In this document: one piece after another, positions 7,156 through 14,361 of the stretch
Numbering within the stretch: position 1 is the first letter of the stretch
Layout of the letters: every line of letters begins with the position of its first letter
Assembly: GCA_900553265.1 (NCBI GenBank)
Contig: USDD01000068.1
Location: 1-14,689, forward strand
Reading direction: 5' to 3'
Source of the DNA: an uncultured Eubacteriales bacterium
GTDB taxonomy: Bacteria; Bacillota; Clostridia; Christensenellales; Aristaeellaceae
Length of the DNA stretch: 14,689 bases
Made by a program: the position numbers and the translations under genes
The notes under the pieces: generated by a model
Databases searched by the model: none
What the model was told of the DNA's origin: nothing
What the model saw: the letters and a program-made list of their open reading frames with translations, nothing else

Positions 7156-8550
7156 TTATTCGTTCACAAGCTCTCCGCGCAGGGTGTTGCGCCCCGCGGA
7201 GGTGATTCTGACCTTCACAATGCGTCCGATGAGCTCCTCGCCGCCGGGGAAATTGACCATCAGCGCCCGGGGCGATTTGCCGCCGACCCAGCCCGCGTCG
7301 CGGGCGGAGACGCTCTCCACCAGCACCTCGGCGGTGGTTCCGACCATGCCCGAGAGGATCTCGGACGTGATCGCCTGCTGCTTTGCGATGAGCGTCTGGA
7401 TGCGCCGGGACTTCTCCTCGGCGGGCGTGTCGTCGGGCATGGAGGCCGCCTTGGTGCCCACGCGGGGCGAATAGATGAACGTGTACGCCGAATCGTAGCG
7501 CACCTCGTCCACCAGCGACAGCGTCTGCTCGAACTGCGCCTCGGTCTCGCCCGGGAAGCCCACGATGATGTCCGTGGTCAGGCCGATGTCCGGCCGCGCG
7601 GCGCGCAGACGGCGCACCAGGTCGAGATAGTGTTCCCGATTGTAGCGGCGGTTCATGCGGCGCAGAATCTCGTCGTCGCCCGCCTGCACCGGCAGATGCA
7701 GATGGGGCATCAGATGCTTAAGCTCGCCGTAGGCCGCGATCAGCTCGTCGGACAGATCCTTGGGATGGCTCGTCATAAAGCGGATGCGCGGAATCTCCAG
7801 CCGGTCGAGGCGATAGAGCAGATTGGCGAACTCCGCGCCGCCACCGCGATAGGAGTTGACGTTCTGTCCCAGCAGCGTGATCTCCTGCACGCCCGCGTCC
7901 CGCAGGCGCAGCGCCTCCTCGAGCACGGCCTCCGGCTCGCGGGAGCGCTCCCGGCCGCGGACATAGGGCACGATGCAGTAGGTGCAGAAGTTGTTGCAGC
8001 CGTACATGATGTTCACGAAGGCGCTGAAGCGGCTCTGGCGCGCCTCGGGCAGACCCTCGACGATCTCGCCGTCGGTCTCAACCACCTCCACCACCGGCGC
8101 GCGGTCGCGCAGCACGCGATGAAGATACTCGGGCAGGCGGTAGAGATTGTGGGTTCCGTACACCAGATCGATGAACGGATAGTTGCGCTTCATGGCCTCG
8201 GCCATGCCCTTCTCCTGAGTCATGCAGCCGCCCACGCAGATGAGCAGGTCGGGCTTGTCCTTCTTGAGCTCCTTGAGCCAGATGACGTTGCCCAGCGCCT
8301 TGTTCTCGGCGTTTTCGCGCACGCAGCAGGTGTTGTAGAGGATCAGATCCGCCTGCTCGCGCACGGGCTGCCGGGTCATGCCCATCTCGTTGAGCATGCC
8401 GGCGATGGTCTCCGAATCGCGCTCGTTCATCTGACAGCCCATGGACACGATGTGGTAGGTCTGGGGCCGGCGCTCCATGGCGCGGACGAGCTTCATGTAT
8501 TCCTGCTGGCGGAGAATCTCGCTCTCCGGCACCTGTTTGCGTTCAGTCAT
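7156..8550 (-). CDS. miaB: tRNA-2-methylthio-N6-dimethylallyladenosine synthase MiaB
   Basis: MiaB is a radical SAM methylthiotransferase that converts i6A37 to ms2i6A37 in tRNA using two [4Fe-4S] clusters. The N-terminal UPF0004 domain has cluster cysteines at C39 (SMGCQMNERDSE), C75 (NTCCVRENAENK) and C109 (VGGCMTQ). The radical SAM motif is YGCNNFCTYCIVPYVRGRE (183-201), with C185, C189 and C192. A C-terminal TRAM RNA-binding domain follows after about residue 395. At 464 residues it includes the roughly 30-residue N-terminal extension common in Firmicutes. The GRERSR segment and the conserved VREN context fit MiaB better than MtaB or RimO. The ATG at 8550 has GAGGA about 9 nt upstream; the gene begins 10 nt after rng and ends 16 nt before ylbF. 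Confidence 0.96.
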   Translation of the reverse strand: MTERKQVPESEILRQQEYMKLVRAMERRPQTYHIVSMGCQMNERDSETIAGMLNEMGMTRQPVREQADLILYNTCCVRENAENKALGNVIWLKELKKDKPDLLICVGGCMTQEKGMAEAMKRNYPFIDLVYGTHNLYRLPEYLHRVLRDRAPVVEVVETDGEIVEGLPEARQSRFSAFVNIMYGCNNFCTYCIVPYVRGRERSREPEAVLEEALRLRDAGVQEITLLGQNVNSYRGGGAEFANLLYRLDRLEIPRIRFMTSHPKDLSDELIAAYGELKHLMPHLHLPVQAGDDEILRRMNRRYNREHYLDLVRRLRAARPDIGLTTDIIVGFPGETEAQFEQTLSLVDEVRYDSAYTFIYSPRVGTKAASMPDDTPAEEKSRRIQTLIAKQQAITSEILSGMVGTTAEVLVESVSARDAGWVGGKSPRALMVNFPGGEELIGRIVKVRITSAGRNTLRGELVNE

Positions 8551-8560
8551 AATTCATTCC

Positions 8561-10051
8561 TCATTTCAGCTCTCTGGCGCCCGCGGGCAGCGCGGCGCAG
8601 TCGGCGGGCGCGATGCGATAAGCCTCGCCCTCGGCCATTTCGGAAACCGCGACCCACGCGCTCACGTTCTCCGGCTTTCCAACGGTGCGCAGCCATCCGG
8701 CCACCGGCGCGGAGGTCTCCACGAGCAGTTTGCAGCCGGGCGCGGCTCTCCCCCGCGCCCAGAGCTCCCGGGCGGCGGCGTAGGCGATATTTTCGTAGGA
8801 ATCCACGATTCCCGCGCCCTGACACGCCGGACAGACGTGCCCCAGCTGCTTGCTCAGCGGCCGGCGCACCTTCTTGCGCGTCATCTCCACCAGCCCAAGG
8901 CTGGTGAAGCCCACCACGTTGGTCCGGTTGCGGTCGGCCTGGGTCGCCTCGCGCAGAATCTGCAGCAGCCCGTCGCGCTGGGTCTGCGAATCCATGTCGA
9001 TAAAGTCGATGACCACGATGCCGCCCACGTCGCGCAGGCGCAGCAGCCGCGCGATCTGCACCGCCGCCTCGCAGTTGAGCCTGTACACCGTCTCATCGAA
9101 GGACTTCCTGCCCACGAATTTGCCGGTGTTCACGTCGATGACGGTCAGCGCCTCGGTCTCGTCGATCACCAGCGTGCCGCCGCTCCTGAGCCATACGCGA
9201 TGGGCCATGGCCTTGCTCAGCGCGGTATCCACACCGTGCACGTCGAACAGCGGCCGCTCGCCGGTGTATTCGACCACGCGATCCGCAAGGCGCGGCGTGA
9301 GCGCCCGAGCGTGAGCCAGAACCTCCTGAAACAGCGCCCTTCCGTCCACGCGCACCGCGTCCGTCCGCTCGTCCAGCATGTCGCGCACCACCTGAAGGGC
9401 GAGACTGCCGTCGGAATGGATCAGCTTCGGCGCGGCGGCATGCCGGGCGCGGTTTTCGATCTGCCGCCAGAGCTCCACCGCGGCGCGATAGTCCTCGGCC
9501 AGCGCCTCGGCGGACGCGCCCTCGGCAGCGGTGCGGCCGATCACGCCCATGCCGCCGTCGCCGATGAGTTTCTCGGCGATGGCGTGCAGCCGCTCCCGCT
9601 CGGCGGAATCAGTGATCTTCTTGGACACGCCGGCGTAGCTCACCGTGGGCAGAAGCACCGTCATGCGCCCGGGCACGGTCACATGGCTGGAAATGCGGCA
9701 GCCCTTGGTTCCGCCCGGCTCCTTGACCACCTGCACGAGCAGCTCCTGTCCGGGGCGGATCATCTTCTCGATGCGCGCGTCCTTCATCCGGTCGGCCAGT
9801 TCGTTGGCCTCCCGGGGATCCACGGGAATGTCTCCAGCATAGAGAAAGGCGTTCTTCTCCTGCCCGATGTCCACAAAGGCGGCGTTCATGCCCGGAAGGA
9901 TGTTCTGAACCCTTCCGAGATACAGATTGCCCGACAGCTTTTCCTCGCCCGGGCGCTCATAGTACAGCTCGCTCAGCGCGCCGTCCTCCAGCACGGCCAG
10001 CCGCGTCTGGCCGCAGAAGGCCTCCAGCAAAAACTCCCTCTTCATGCTCAT
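8561..10051 (-). CDS. rng: Ribonuclease E/G family endoribonuclease
   Basis: RNase E/G enzymes cleave single-stranded AU-rich RNA in rRNA maturation and mRNA turnover. The 496-residue protein is RNase G-like: it has the catalytic half and no long RNase E scaffold tail. An S1-type RNA-binding region spans about 38-115 (GNLYLGRVQNILPGMNAAFV at 41-60). Catalytic aspartates sit in TVIDVNTGKF (D306) and GGIVVIDFIDMD (D349), matching D303 and D346 of E. coli RNase E. CPAC (407-410) is the zinc-link motif used for oligomerisation. The start chosen is the ATG at 10051, which overlaps the upstream stop as ATGA, indicating translational coupling; the ATG at 10045 is the alternative. In many Clostridia this gene precedes rplU-rpmA, but here miaB follows by 10 nt. 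Confidence 0.94.
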   Translation of the reverse strand: MSMKREFLLEAFCGQTRLAVLEDGALSELYYERPGEEKLSGNLYLGRVQNILPGMNAAFVDIGQEKNAFLYAGDIPVDPREANELADRMKDARIEKMIRPGQELLVQVVKEPGGTKGCRISSHVTVPGRMTVLLPTVSYAGVSKKITDSAERERLHAIAEKLIGDGGMGVIGRTAAEGASAEALAEDYRAAVELWRQIENRARHAAAPKLIHSDGSLALQVVRDMLDERTDAVRVDGRALFQEVLAHARALTPRLADRVVEYTGERPLFDVHGVDTALSKAMAHRVWLRSGGTLVIDETEALTVIDVNTGKFVGRKSFDETVYRLNCEAAVQIARLLRLRDVGGIVVIDFIDMDSQTQRDGLLQILREATQADRNRTNVVGFTSLGLVEMTRKKVRRPLSKQLGHVCPACQGAGIVDSYENIAYAAARELWARGRAAPGCKLLVETSAPVAGWLRTVGKPENVSAWVAVSEMAEGEAYRIAPADCAALPAGARELK

Positions 10052-10716
10052 AGTTCCATTAGCGGCTTCAGCGCGCCGCTCTCGTCCTCGCCCAGCAGGC
10101 ATCTGCGGTGAATGCGCATCTCAGGAACCTCCGCGCCGGCGATTTCCGCCAGTGCCCGCACCAGCAGATCGGGCTTGAGCGTGTCCTTCTCCGTCAGCAT
10201 CAGCCGGGCAGAAAGCACGTCGCCCTCGCGCTCCAGCAGCAGCGCCATGGGGCGAATGTCCACCTCGCGCTCGCCGGACTTGGTCTTGCGCACGGCCATG
10301 ACCGATTCCCGGCGCAGGAATTCCTCCGCCGCATCCAGCGTCGCCGCCGCGGTCTCGCCCGAGAGGGTAATCTCGTAATCCGACGCGCGCACCATGGCCA
10401 TGGGCGCGGGGTGGCGGTCGTCCACCATGCGCACCTCCAGCACCGGAAGATCCACCGGCAGCGCCGCGCGCATCGCGTCCTCGGTGCGCCTGCGGCCCAT
10501 GGGCGCGGAGAGCTTCACGTCCAGAATTTCGTATTCGCTGGTCCAGCCCAGCGCCAGCGCCGAGCCGAAGGACAGAATGGGATGGGGATTGAAGCCCTGC
10601 GTCCACGCGATGGGCAGGCCCGTGCGGTTCAGCGCGCGCTGAAAGAAGCGCTGAAGATCCAGATGGGAGATAAACCGCAGTCTCGGCTGCTTGCCGAATC
10701 GAATCATCGCCCGCAT
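10048..10716 (-). CDS. TIGR03936 / DUF2344 radical SAM-associated protein
   Basis: This 222-residue protein has no established function but is a recognised partner of the radical SAM protein encoded just upstream; related proteins occur adjacent to it or fused to it. Family hallmarks are RLRFISHLDLQRFFQRAL (12-29) and QGFNPHPILSFGSALALG (40-57), followed by a mixed alpha/beta body with no cysteine cluster of its own. The ATG at 10716 overlaps the upstream gene by 13 nt and has AGGAGG with 7 nt spacing. An in-frame ATG at 10707 forms an ATGA overlap but is 16 nt from that Shine-Dalgarno, so 10716 is preferred. The 3' end overlaps rng by 4 nt. Coupling to both neighbours suggests balanced synthesis of the three proteins. 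Confidence 0.88.
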   Translation of the reverse strand: MRAMIRFGKQPRLRFISHLDLQRFFQRALNRTGLPIAWTQGFNPHPILSFGSALALGWTSEYEILDVKLSAPMGRRRTEDAMRAALPVDLPVLEVRMVDDRHPAPMAMVRASDYEITLSGETAAATLDAAEEFLRRESVMAVRKTKSGEREVDIRPMALLLEREGDVLSARLMLTEKDTLKPDLLVRALAEIAGAEVPEMRIHRRCLLGEDESGALKPLMEL

Positions 10717-12554
10717 TCGCTCGCCTCCTCATAGCGGTTCACGCCGCAGCCCACGCAGCCCTTGCGGCAGTCGTGGGTCGTCTCGCCGCGCTGGGCCTTT
10801 TCCCACTCGCGCTTCAGGAACGACTTGGTGACGCCCGCGTCCAGATGGTCCCAGGGCAGCACCTCGTCCAGCGCCCGCTCGCGGCAGGCGTAGAAGTCGG
10901 GATCCAGCCCGCACTCGCGGATGGCCTGAAGCCAGAGATCGTAGCGGAACTGATCCGACCATCCGTCCATGCGGCAGCCCAGCCGATAGGCGCGCTCCAG
11001 CGCGTCGGCCAGCCGTCGGTCGCCCCGGGCGAACACGGCCTCGATGTAGCTCACGTCCGGCGCGTGATACTTGAAGTCCACGCCCTTCACGTCCCGCAGG
11101 GCGTTCCTGAGCAGCTGCTGGCGGCGAACCACCGTGTCGTAGTCCAGCTGCGCCGACCACTGGAAGGGCGTGAAGTTCTTCGGCACGAACACCGACGCGC
11201 TGACCGTGATGCGCAGGCCCGGCGCGCGCTGTTCCTTGGGCACGGCGAAATAACACCTGCGCACCTTCTGGGCCAGATCGGCGATGCCCAGCACGTCCTC
11301 GTCCGTCTCCGTGGGCAGACCGATCATGAAATAGAGCTTCACCGACGACCAGCCCTGCTCGAACGCGTCCGTCACCGCGCGCATCAGGTCGTCCTCGGTC
11401 ACGCCCTTGTTGATGACGTCGCGCAGGCGCTGAGTGCCCGCCTCGGGAGCCAGCGTCAGGCCCGTCTTTTTGACCTTCTGAGTCTCCCTGAGCGTGTCCG
11501 TCAGCACGTTGTCGATGCGCTGAGACGGCAGCGAAATGCGCACGCGCTTCTGGGCGAACTTCTCCACCATGCGGTGCGCCAGCTCCGGCAGGCACGAATA
11601 ATCGCCGCTGGACAGGCTCATCAGCGAAATCTCGTCGTAGCCCGTGGCCGCCACCAGCTTTTCCGCCATCTCCATGAGCCGATCCATGCTGCGCTCTCGC
11701 ACGGGGCGGTAGATCATGCCCGCCTGACAGAAGCGGCAGCCTCGGGTGCAGCCGCGGAAGATCTCCAGCATGATGCGATTGTGCACCACCTCGCCGAAGG
11801 GCACAATGAGCTTTTCAGGATAGTCCGCCGCGGTCAGGTTCGCCACCATGGCCTTGCGCACCACCTCCGGCGCGCCGGAGCCCTCCTTCGGGCGGATGGA
11901 CGCGACGGTGCCGTCCTCGTTATAATTTACATCGTACAGCGACGGCACGTACACGCCGCGAATTTTCGCCGCCGCGCGCAGGAATTCCTCCCGCGGCGCG
12001 CCCGAGGCCTTCCACGCCTTGTAGCAGTCGATCACCTGATGGGTCTCGTCCTCGCCGTCGCCGATGGCCACCAGATCCACAAACGGCGCCAGCGGCTCAG
12101 GGTTGAACGCGCAGGGCCCGCCGACGATCACGAACGGCCCGTCTGTGCGATCCGCCGCGCGCAGCGGAATGCCCGCCAGATCCAGCGCGTCGAGAATGTT
12201 GGTGTAGCTCATCTCGTACTGGAGCGTCACGCCCAGCAGATCGAAATCGCGGATGGGCGTGCGGGATTCCAGCGAAAACAGCGGAATGTCGTTTTCGCGC
12301 ATCAGGTCGGCCATGTCCACCCATGGCGAGAACACGCGCTCGCACCACGCGTCGTCCCGGCGGTTGATGGTGTGGTAGAGAATCTTCATGCCCAGATGGG
12401 ACATGCCCACCTCGTAGGTATCGGGAAACAGGAACGCGAAGCGAACGTCCACGTCCTCGGGGTTTTTCGTGATGGAATTAAACTCGCCGCCCATATAGCG
12501 CGCCGGCTTCTGCACCGACATCAGCAGCGATTCAATCCGGTCGGAAAGCGTCAA
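10704..12554 (-). CDS. TIGR03960-type B12-binding-domain radical SAM protein
   Basis: This 616-residue protein probably performs an uncharacterised SAM-dependent radical reaction. The N-terminal part (about 35-165) resembles a cobalamin-binding Rossmann domain: FLFPDTYEVG (41-50) lies where classical B12 domains have DxHxxG but has Tyr in place of His, and IVGGPCAFNPEP (143-154) follows. The radical SAM core has FRGCTRGCRFCQAG (266-279), with C269, C273 and C276 as the [4Fe-4S] ligands. The C-terminus carries a second CX3CX2C (C596, C600, C603) in CRKGCVGCGV. The start is TTG at 12554, chosen because AGGAGG lies 7 nt upstream and no ATG with a ribosome-binding site is near. It is the first gene of the minus-strand operon, overlapping the DUF2344 gene by 13 nt. 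The substrate is unknown. Confidence 0.9.
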   Translation of the reverse strand: MTLSDRIESLLMSVQKPARYMGGEFNSITKNPEDVDVRFAFLFPDTYEVGMSHLGMKILYHTINRRDDAWCERVFSPWVDMADLMRENDIPLFSLESRTPIRDFDLLGVTLQYEMSYTNILDALDLAGIPLRAADRTDGPFVIVGGPCAFNPEPLAPFVDLVAIGDGEDETHQVIDCYKAWKASGAPREEFLRAAAKIRGVYVPSLYDVNYNEDGTVASIRPKEGSGAPEVVRKAMVANLTAADYPEKLIVPFGEVVHNRIMLEIFRGCTRGCRFCQAGMIYRPVRERSMDRLMEMAEKLVAATGYDEISLMSLSSGDYSCLPELAHRMVEKFAQKRVRISLPSQRIDNVLTDTLRETQKVKKTGLTLAPEAGTQRLRDVINKGVTEDDLMRAVTDAFEQGWSSVKLYFMIGLPTETDEDVLGIADLAQKVRRCYFAVPKEQRAPGLRITVSASVFVPKNFTPFQWSAQLDYDTVVRRQQLLRNALRDVKGVDFKYHAPDVSYIEAVFARGDRRLADALERAYRLGCRMDGWSDQFRYDLWLQAIRECGLDPDFYACRERALDEVLPWDHLDAGVTKSFLKREWEKAQRGETTHDCRKGCVGCGVNRYEEASECGR

Positions 12555-12561
12555 TGGAATT

Positions 12562-12567
12562 CCTCCT
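12562..12567 (-). promoter_or_regulatory. Ribosome-binding site selecting a TTG start
   Basis: A full AGGAGG on the minus strand lies 7 nt upstream of TTG at 12554, the first codon of the radical SAM gene. The next in-frame ATG is codon 12 and has no comparable site, so this ribosome-binding site decides the start. Confidence 0.8.
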
Positions 12568-12621
12568 GCGTTTTTCGGGAAAATCGCCGGAGCGACACCT
12601 TCCCTACAATAATCCTATACT

Positions 12622-12650
12622 ACTTTATCACGAAACGAACCGCGTTGCAA
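12622..12650 (-). promoter_or_regulatory. Candidate promoter of the nine-gene minus-strand operon
   Basis: On the minus strand TTGCAA (12645-12650) and TAAAGT (12622-12627) are separated by 17 nt, each matching the sigma-A consensus at 4 of 6 positions. Initiation would fall near 12615, giving a leader of about 60 nt before the TTG start. The -35 is embedded in a 12-bp palindrome (12642-12653), a possible operator. Other weak -10-like hexamers lie nearby, so the exact promoter is uncertain. Confidence 0.4.
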
Positions 12651-12700
12651 CGCCGAAATGTTAAACAATCCATTTCACGCCGGATGCAACAGTAACGCGC

Positions 12701-12729
12701 TTGACGGCGGGCGAAAAAAGGTCTATCAT
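12701..12729 (+). promoter_or_regulatory. Sigma-A-type promoter of lysA
   Basis: TTGACG (12701-12706) and TATCAT (12724-12729) are separated by exactly 17 nt, each matching the consensus at 5 of 6 positions. The start site would be near 12736, leaving a leader of about 42 nt. That is far too short for a lysine riboswitch or a T-box, and I see no hairpin attenuator in it. Confidence 0.75.
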
Positions 12730-12777
12730 GGCTGACAAATATTTATACAGCCATTGCACCGCAGGAGTGGATATTTT

Positions 12778-14052
12778 ATGCAGAAAAAGCCCTTTGTCAG
12801 CCCCGAAAAGCTGCGCGAAATCGCCGCAGTCTACCCCACGCCCTTCCATCTCTACGACGAGGCCGGTCTGCGCCGCACCGCGCGCGGCCTGCTCTCCGCC
12901 TTCGCATGGAACAAGGGCTACCGGGAGTATTACGCCGTGAAGGCCTGCCCCAATCCGTTCATTCTGCAGATTCTCAAGGAGGAGGGCTGCGGGCTGGACT
13001 GCGCGTCCATGGCCGAGCTGAAGATGGCCGAGGCGCTTGGCTTTTCCGGCGATCAGGTGATGTTCTCCTCCAACGAAACCCCGGGCGAGGAATTCGAATA
13101 CGCCCGCAGGCTGGGCGTGAACATCAATCTGGACGACATCACTCACATCGACTTTCTCACCCACCACGGCGGCATTCCCGAGCAGATCTGCCTGCGCTAC
13201 AACCCCGGCGGAGAACTGCATATCGGCGCGACCTGCATGGGCCAGCCGGGCATTTCCAAATTCGGCATGACCCGGGAGCAGATCTTCTCCGCCGTGGAAA
13301 GGCTTCAGCGGATGGGCGTGAAGCGCTTCGGCCTGCACGCGTTTCTGGCCAGCAACACCATCGAAAACGACTACTATCCCGCCAACGCCCGGGTATTGTT
13401 CCAGCTGGCGAAGGATGTGCATGAGGCGCTGGGCGCGGACTTTTTCATGATTAACCTCTCCGGCGGCGTGGGCATTCCCTATCGCCCGGAGGAACAGATG
13501 CCCGACATCGCGCGCATCGGCCGGAGCGTCCGCGAGGCCTTCGAGGAGGTCATGGTTCCCGCAGGGCTCGGCCACGTCCGCATCGCCACGGAGCTGGGCC
13601 GCTACATGACCGGCCCCAACGGCTGCCTCGTGGCCACGGCCATTCACAAAAAGCACATCTACCACGAGTATATCGGCCTGGACGCGTGCGCGGCCAACCT
13701 CATGCGCCCGGCCATCTACGGCGCGTATCACCACATCACCGTCGCCGGCAAGGAGGACGCGCTGTGCGACCACGTGTATGACGTGGTGGGCTCGCTGTGC
13801 GAAAACAACGACAAGTTCGCCGTCAACCGCGCGCTGCCGAATATCGACGTCGGTGATCTGGTGGTCATCCACGACACCGGCGCGCACGGCTTCTCCATGG
13901 GCTACAATTACAACGGCCGCCTGCGCTCGGCGGAGATCCTGCTCCGCGAGGACGGCACATTCCAGATGATCCGCCGCGCGGAGACGCTGAAGGACTACTT
14001 CGCCACCTTCGATTTCTGCGGCGTAATGGACAGGGTGCTTAAGGAGAACTGA
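12778..14052 (+). CDS. lysA: Diaminopimelate decarboxylase-like PLP enzyme (divergent LysA clade)
   Basis: This is a fold-type III PLP-dependent decarboxylase of 424 residues. The likely reaction is meso-diaminopimelate to lysine, the last step of lysine synthesis. PLP lysine K55 sits in YYAVKACPNP (51-60). INLSGGVGIPY (225-235) is the phosphate-binding glycine loop, ELGRY (272-276) matches the canonical EPGRY, C341 in SLCENND replaces the usual CESGD context, and HDTGAHGFSMGYNYNGRLRS (365-384) is strongly LysA-like. GLHAFLASN (185-193) stands where canonical enzymes have LHFHIGSQ, so the PLP-stacking His position holds Phe189. These changes mark a separate clade; substrate specificity is therefore inferred. 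The ATG at 12778 has AGGAG 10 nt upstream. The gene is monocistronic, with its own promoter and a strong hairpin downstream, and is divergent from the large operon. Confidence 0.85.
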   Translation: MQKKPFVSPEKLREIAAVYPTPFHLYDEAGLRRTARGLLSAFAWNKGYREYYAVKACPNPFILQILKEEGCGLDCASMAELKMAEALGFSGDQVMFSSNETPGEEFEYARRLGVNINLDDITHIDFLTHHGGIPEQICLRYNPGGELHIGATCMGQPGISKFGMTREQIFSAVERLQRMGVKRFGLHAFLASNTIENDYYPANARVLFQLAKDVHEALGADFFMINLSGGVGIPYRPEEQMPDIARIGRSVREAFEEVMVPAGLGHVRIATELGRYMTGPNGCLVATAIHKKHIYHEYIGLDACAANLMRPAIYGAYHHITVAGKEDALCDHVYDVVGSLCENNDKFAVNRALPNIDVGDLVVIHDTGAHGFSMGYNYNGRLRSAEILLREDGTFQMIRRAETLKDYFATFDFCGVMDRVLKEN

Positions 14053-14064
14053 CGCGTCCCATAC

Positions 14065-14104
14065 AGAAGGCCTGCGCATGGGAATTCCCATGCGCAGGCC
14101 TTCT
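14065..14104 (+). terminator. 40-nt perfect palindrome after lysA, probable terminator
   Basis: A perfect inverted repeat with 20-bp arms and no spacer is centred between 14084 and 14085 (core GGGAATTCCC), 12 nt after the lysA stop. On the plus strand it is followed by TTCTTTC, a pyrimidine-rich but imperfect U tract. The stem is unusually long for an intrinsic terminator and could also be a cruciform-prone or 3'-stabilising hairpin. Confidence 0.75.
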
Positions 14105-14138
14105 TCTTTCAAAATTCACATTCGCCGAAATCGCCGTC

Positions 14139-14167
14139 TTGATTTTTCCCATCTGTCATGCTATAAT
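14139..14167 (+). promoter_or_regulatory. Promoter of the tRNA-Leu gene
   Basis: TTGATT (14139-14144) and a perfect TATAAT (14162-14167) are separated by 17 nt, with the mature tRNA 5' end 21 nt beyond the -10. Transcription would start near 14174, leaving a 5' leader of about 15 nt for RNase P to remove. Confidence 0.8.
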
Positions 14168-14188
14168 CTTGGATAAGCGGTTTCATCC

Positions 14189-14274
14189 GGGGCTGTGGTG
14201 GAATGGCAGACACCTCAGACTTAAAATCTGATGAACATTCGTTCGTGCGGGTTCGAGCCCCGCCAGCCCTACCA
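14189..14274 (+). tRNA. tRNA-Leu (anticodon TAA), CCA encoded
   Basis: The 86-nt gene folds as a class II tRNA. The acceptor GGGGCTG (14189-14195) pairs with CAGCCCT (14264-14270), with one G-U at the end. The D arm contains GGAATGGCAGAC. The anticodon stem TCAGA/TCTGA encloses the loop CTTAAAA, giving anticodon TAA for UUA codons (also UUG by wobble). A long variable arm (about 14231-14246) is diagnostic of Leu, and the T arm GCGGG-TTCGAGC-CCCGC spans 14247-14263. CCA is encoded at 14272-14274 after discriminator A. A36-A37-A38 is the context recognised by MiaA, whose gene is in this window. The unit is monocistronic with its own promoter and terminator. Confidence 0.96.
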
Positions 14275-14278
14275 CAGT

Positions 14279-14315
14279 CCGTCCGAAAACACAGTTTTCG
14301 GACGGATATTTTATA
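14279..14315 (+). terminator. Intrinsic terminator of the tRNA-Leu gene
   Basis: A 12-bp perfect stem pairs CCGTCCGAAAAC (14279-14290) with GTTTTCGGACGG (14294-14305) around the 3-nt loop ACA, followed by ATATTTTATA. It starts 5 nt after the encoded CCA end, as usual for single tRNA units. Confidence 0.85.
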
Positions 14316-14361
14316 CCATACAACCAAAAATCGCCCGTACGGAGCCCGGAATCGCGGAAAA

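Noticed and set aside
10052..10102. Upstream start for the RNase G gene at 10102
   Set aside because: It would add 17 Arg/Ala-rich residues inside the DUF2344 gene; the ATG at 10051 overlapping the stop as ATGA and family alignment favour the shorter form.
10773..12695. A 640-codon plus-strand frame opposite the radical SAM gene
   Set aside because: Antisense shadow; it runs through the intergenic promoter region and has no recognisable fold.
12754..12777. Upstream ATT start for lysA
   Set aside because: It would place the ribosome-binding site inside the coding region; the ATG at 12778 has AGGAG upstream and gives a normal N-terminus.
12730..12777. Lysine riboswitch or T-box upstream of lysA
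   Set aside because: The predicted leader is only about 42 nt, with no conserved riboswitch or T-box sequence and no attenuator hairpin.
12661..14112. A 483-codon minus-strand frame opposite lysA
   Set aside because: lysA on the plus strand has promoter, ribosome-binding site, PLP lysine and terminator; the opposite frame shows no motif and crosses the palindrome.
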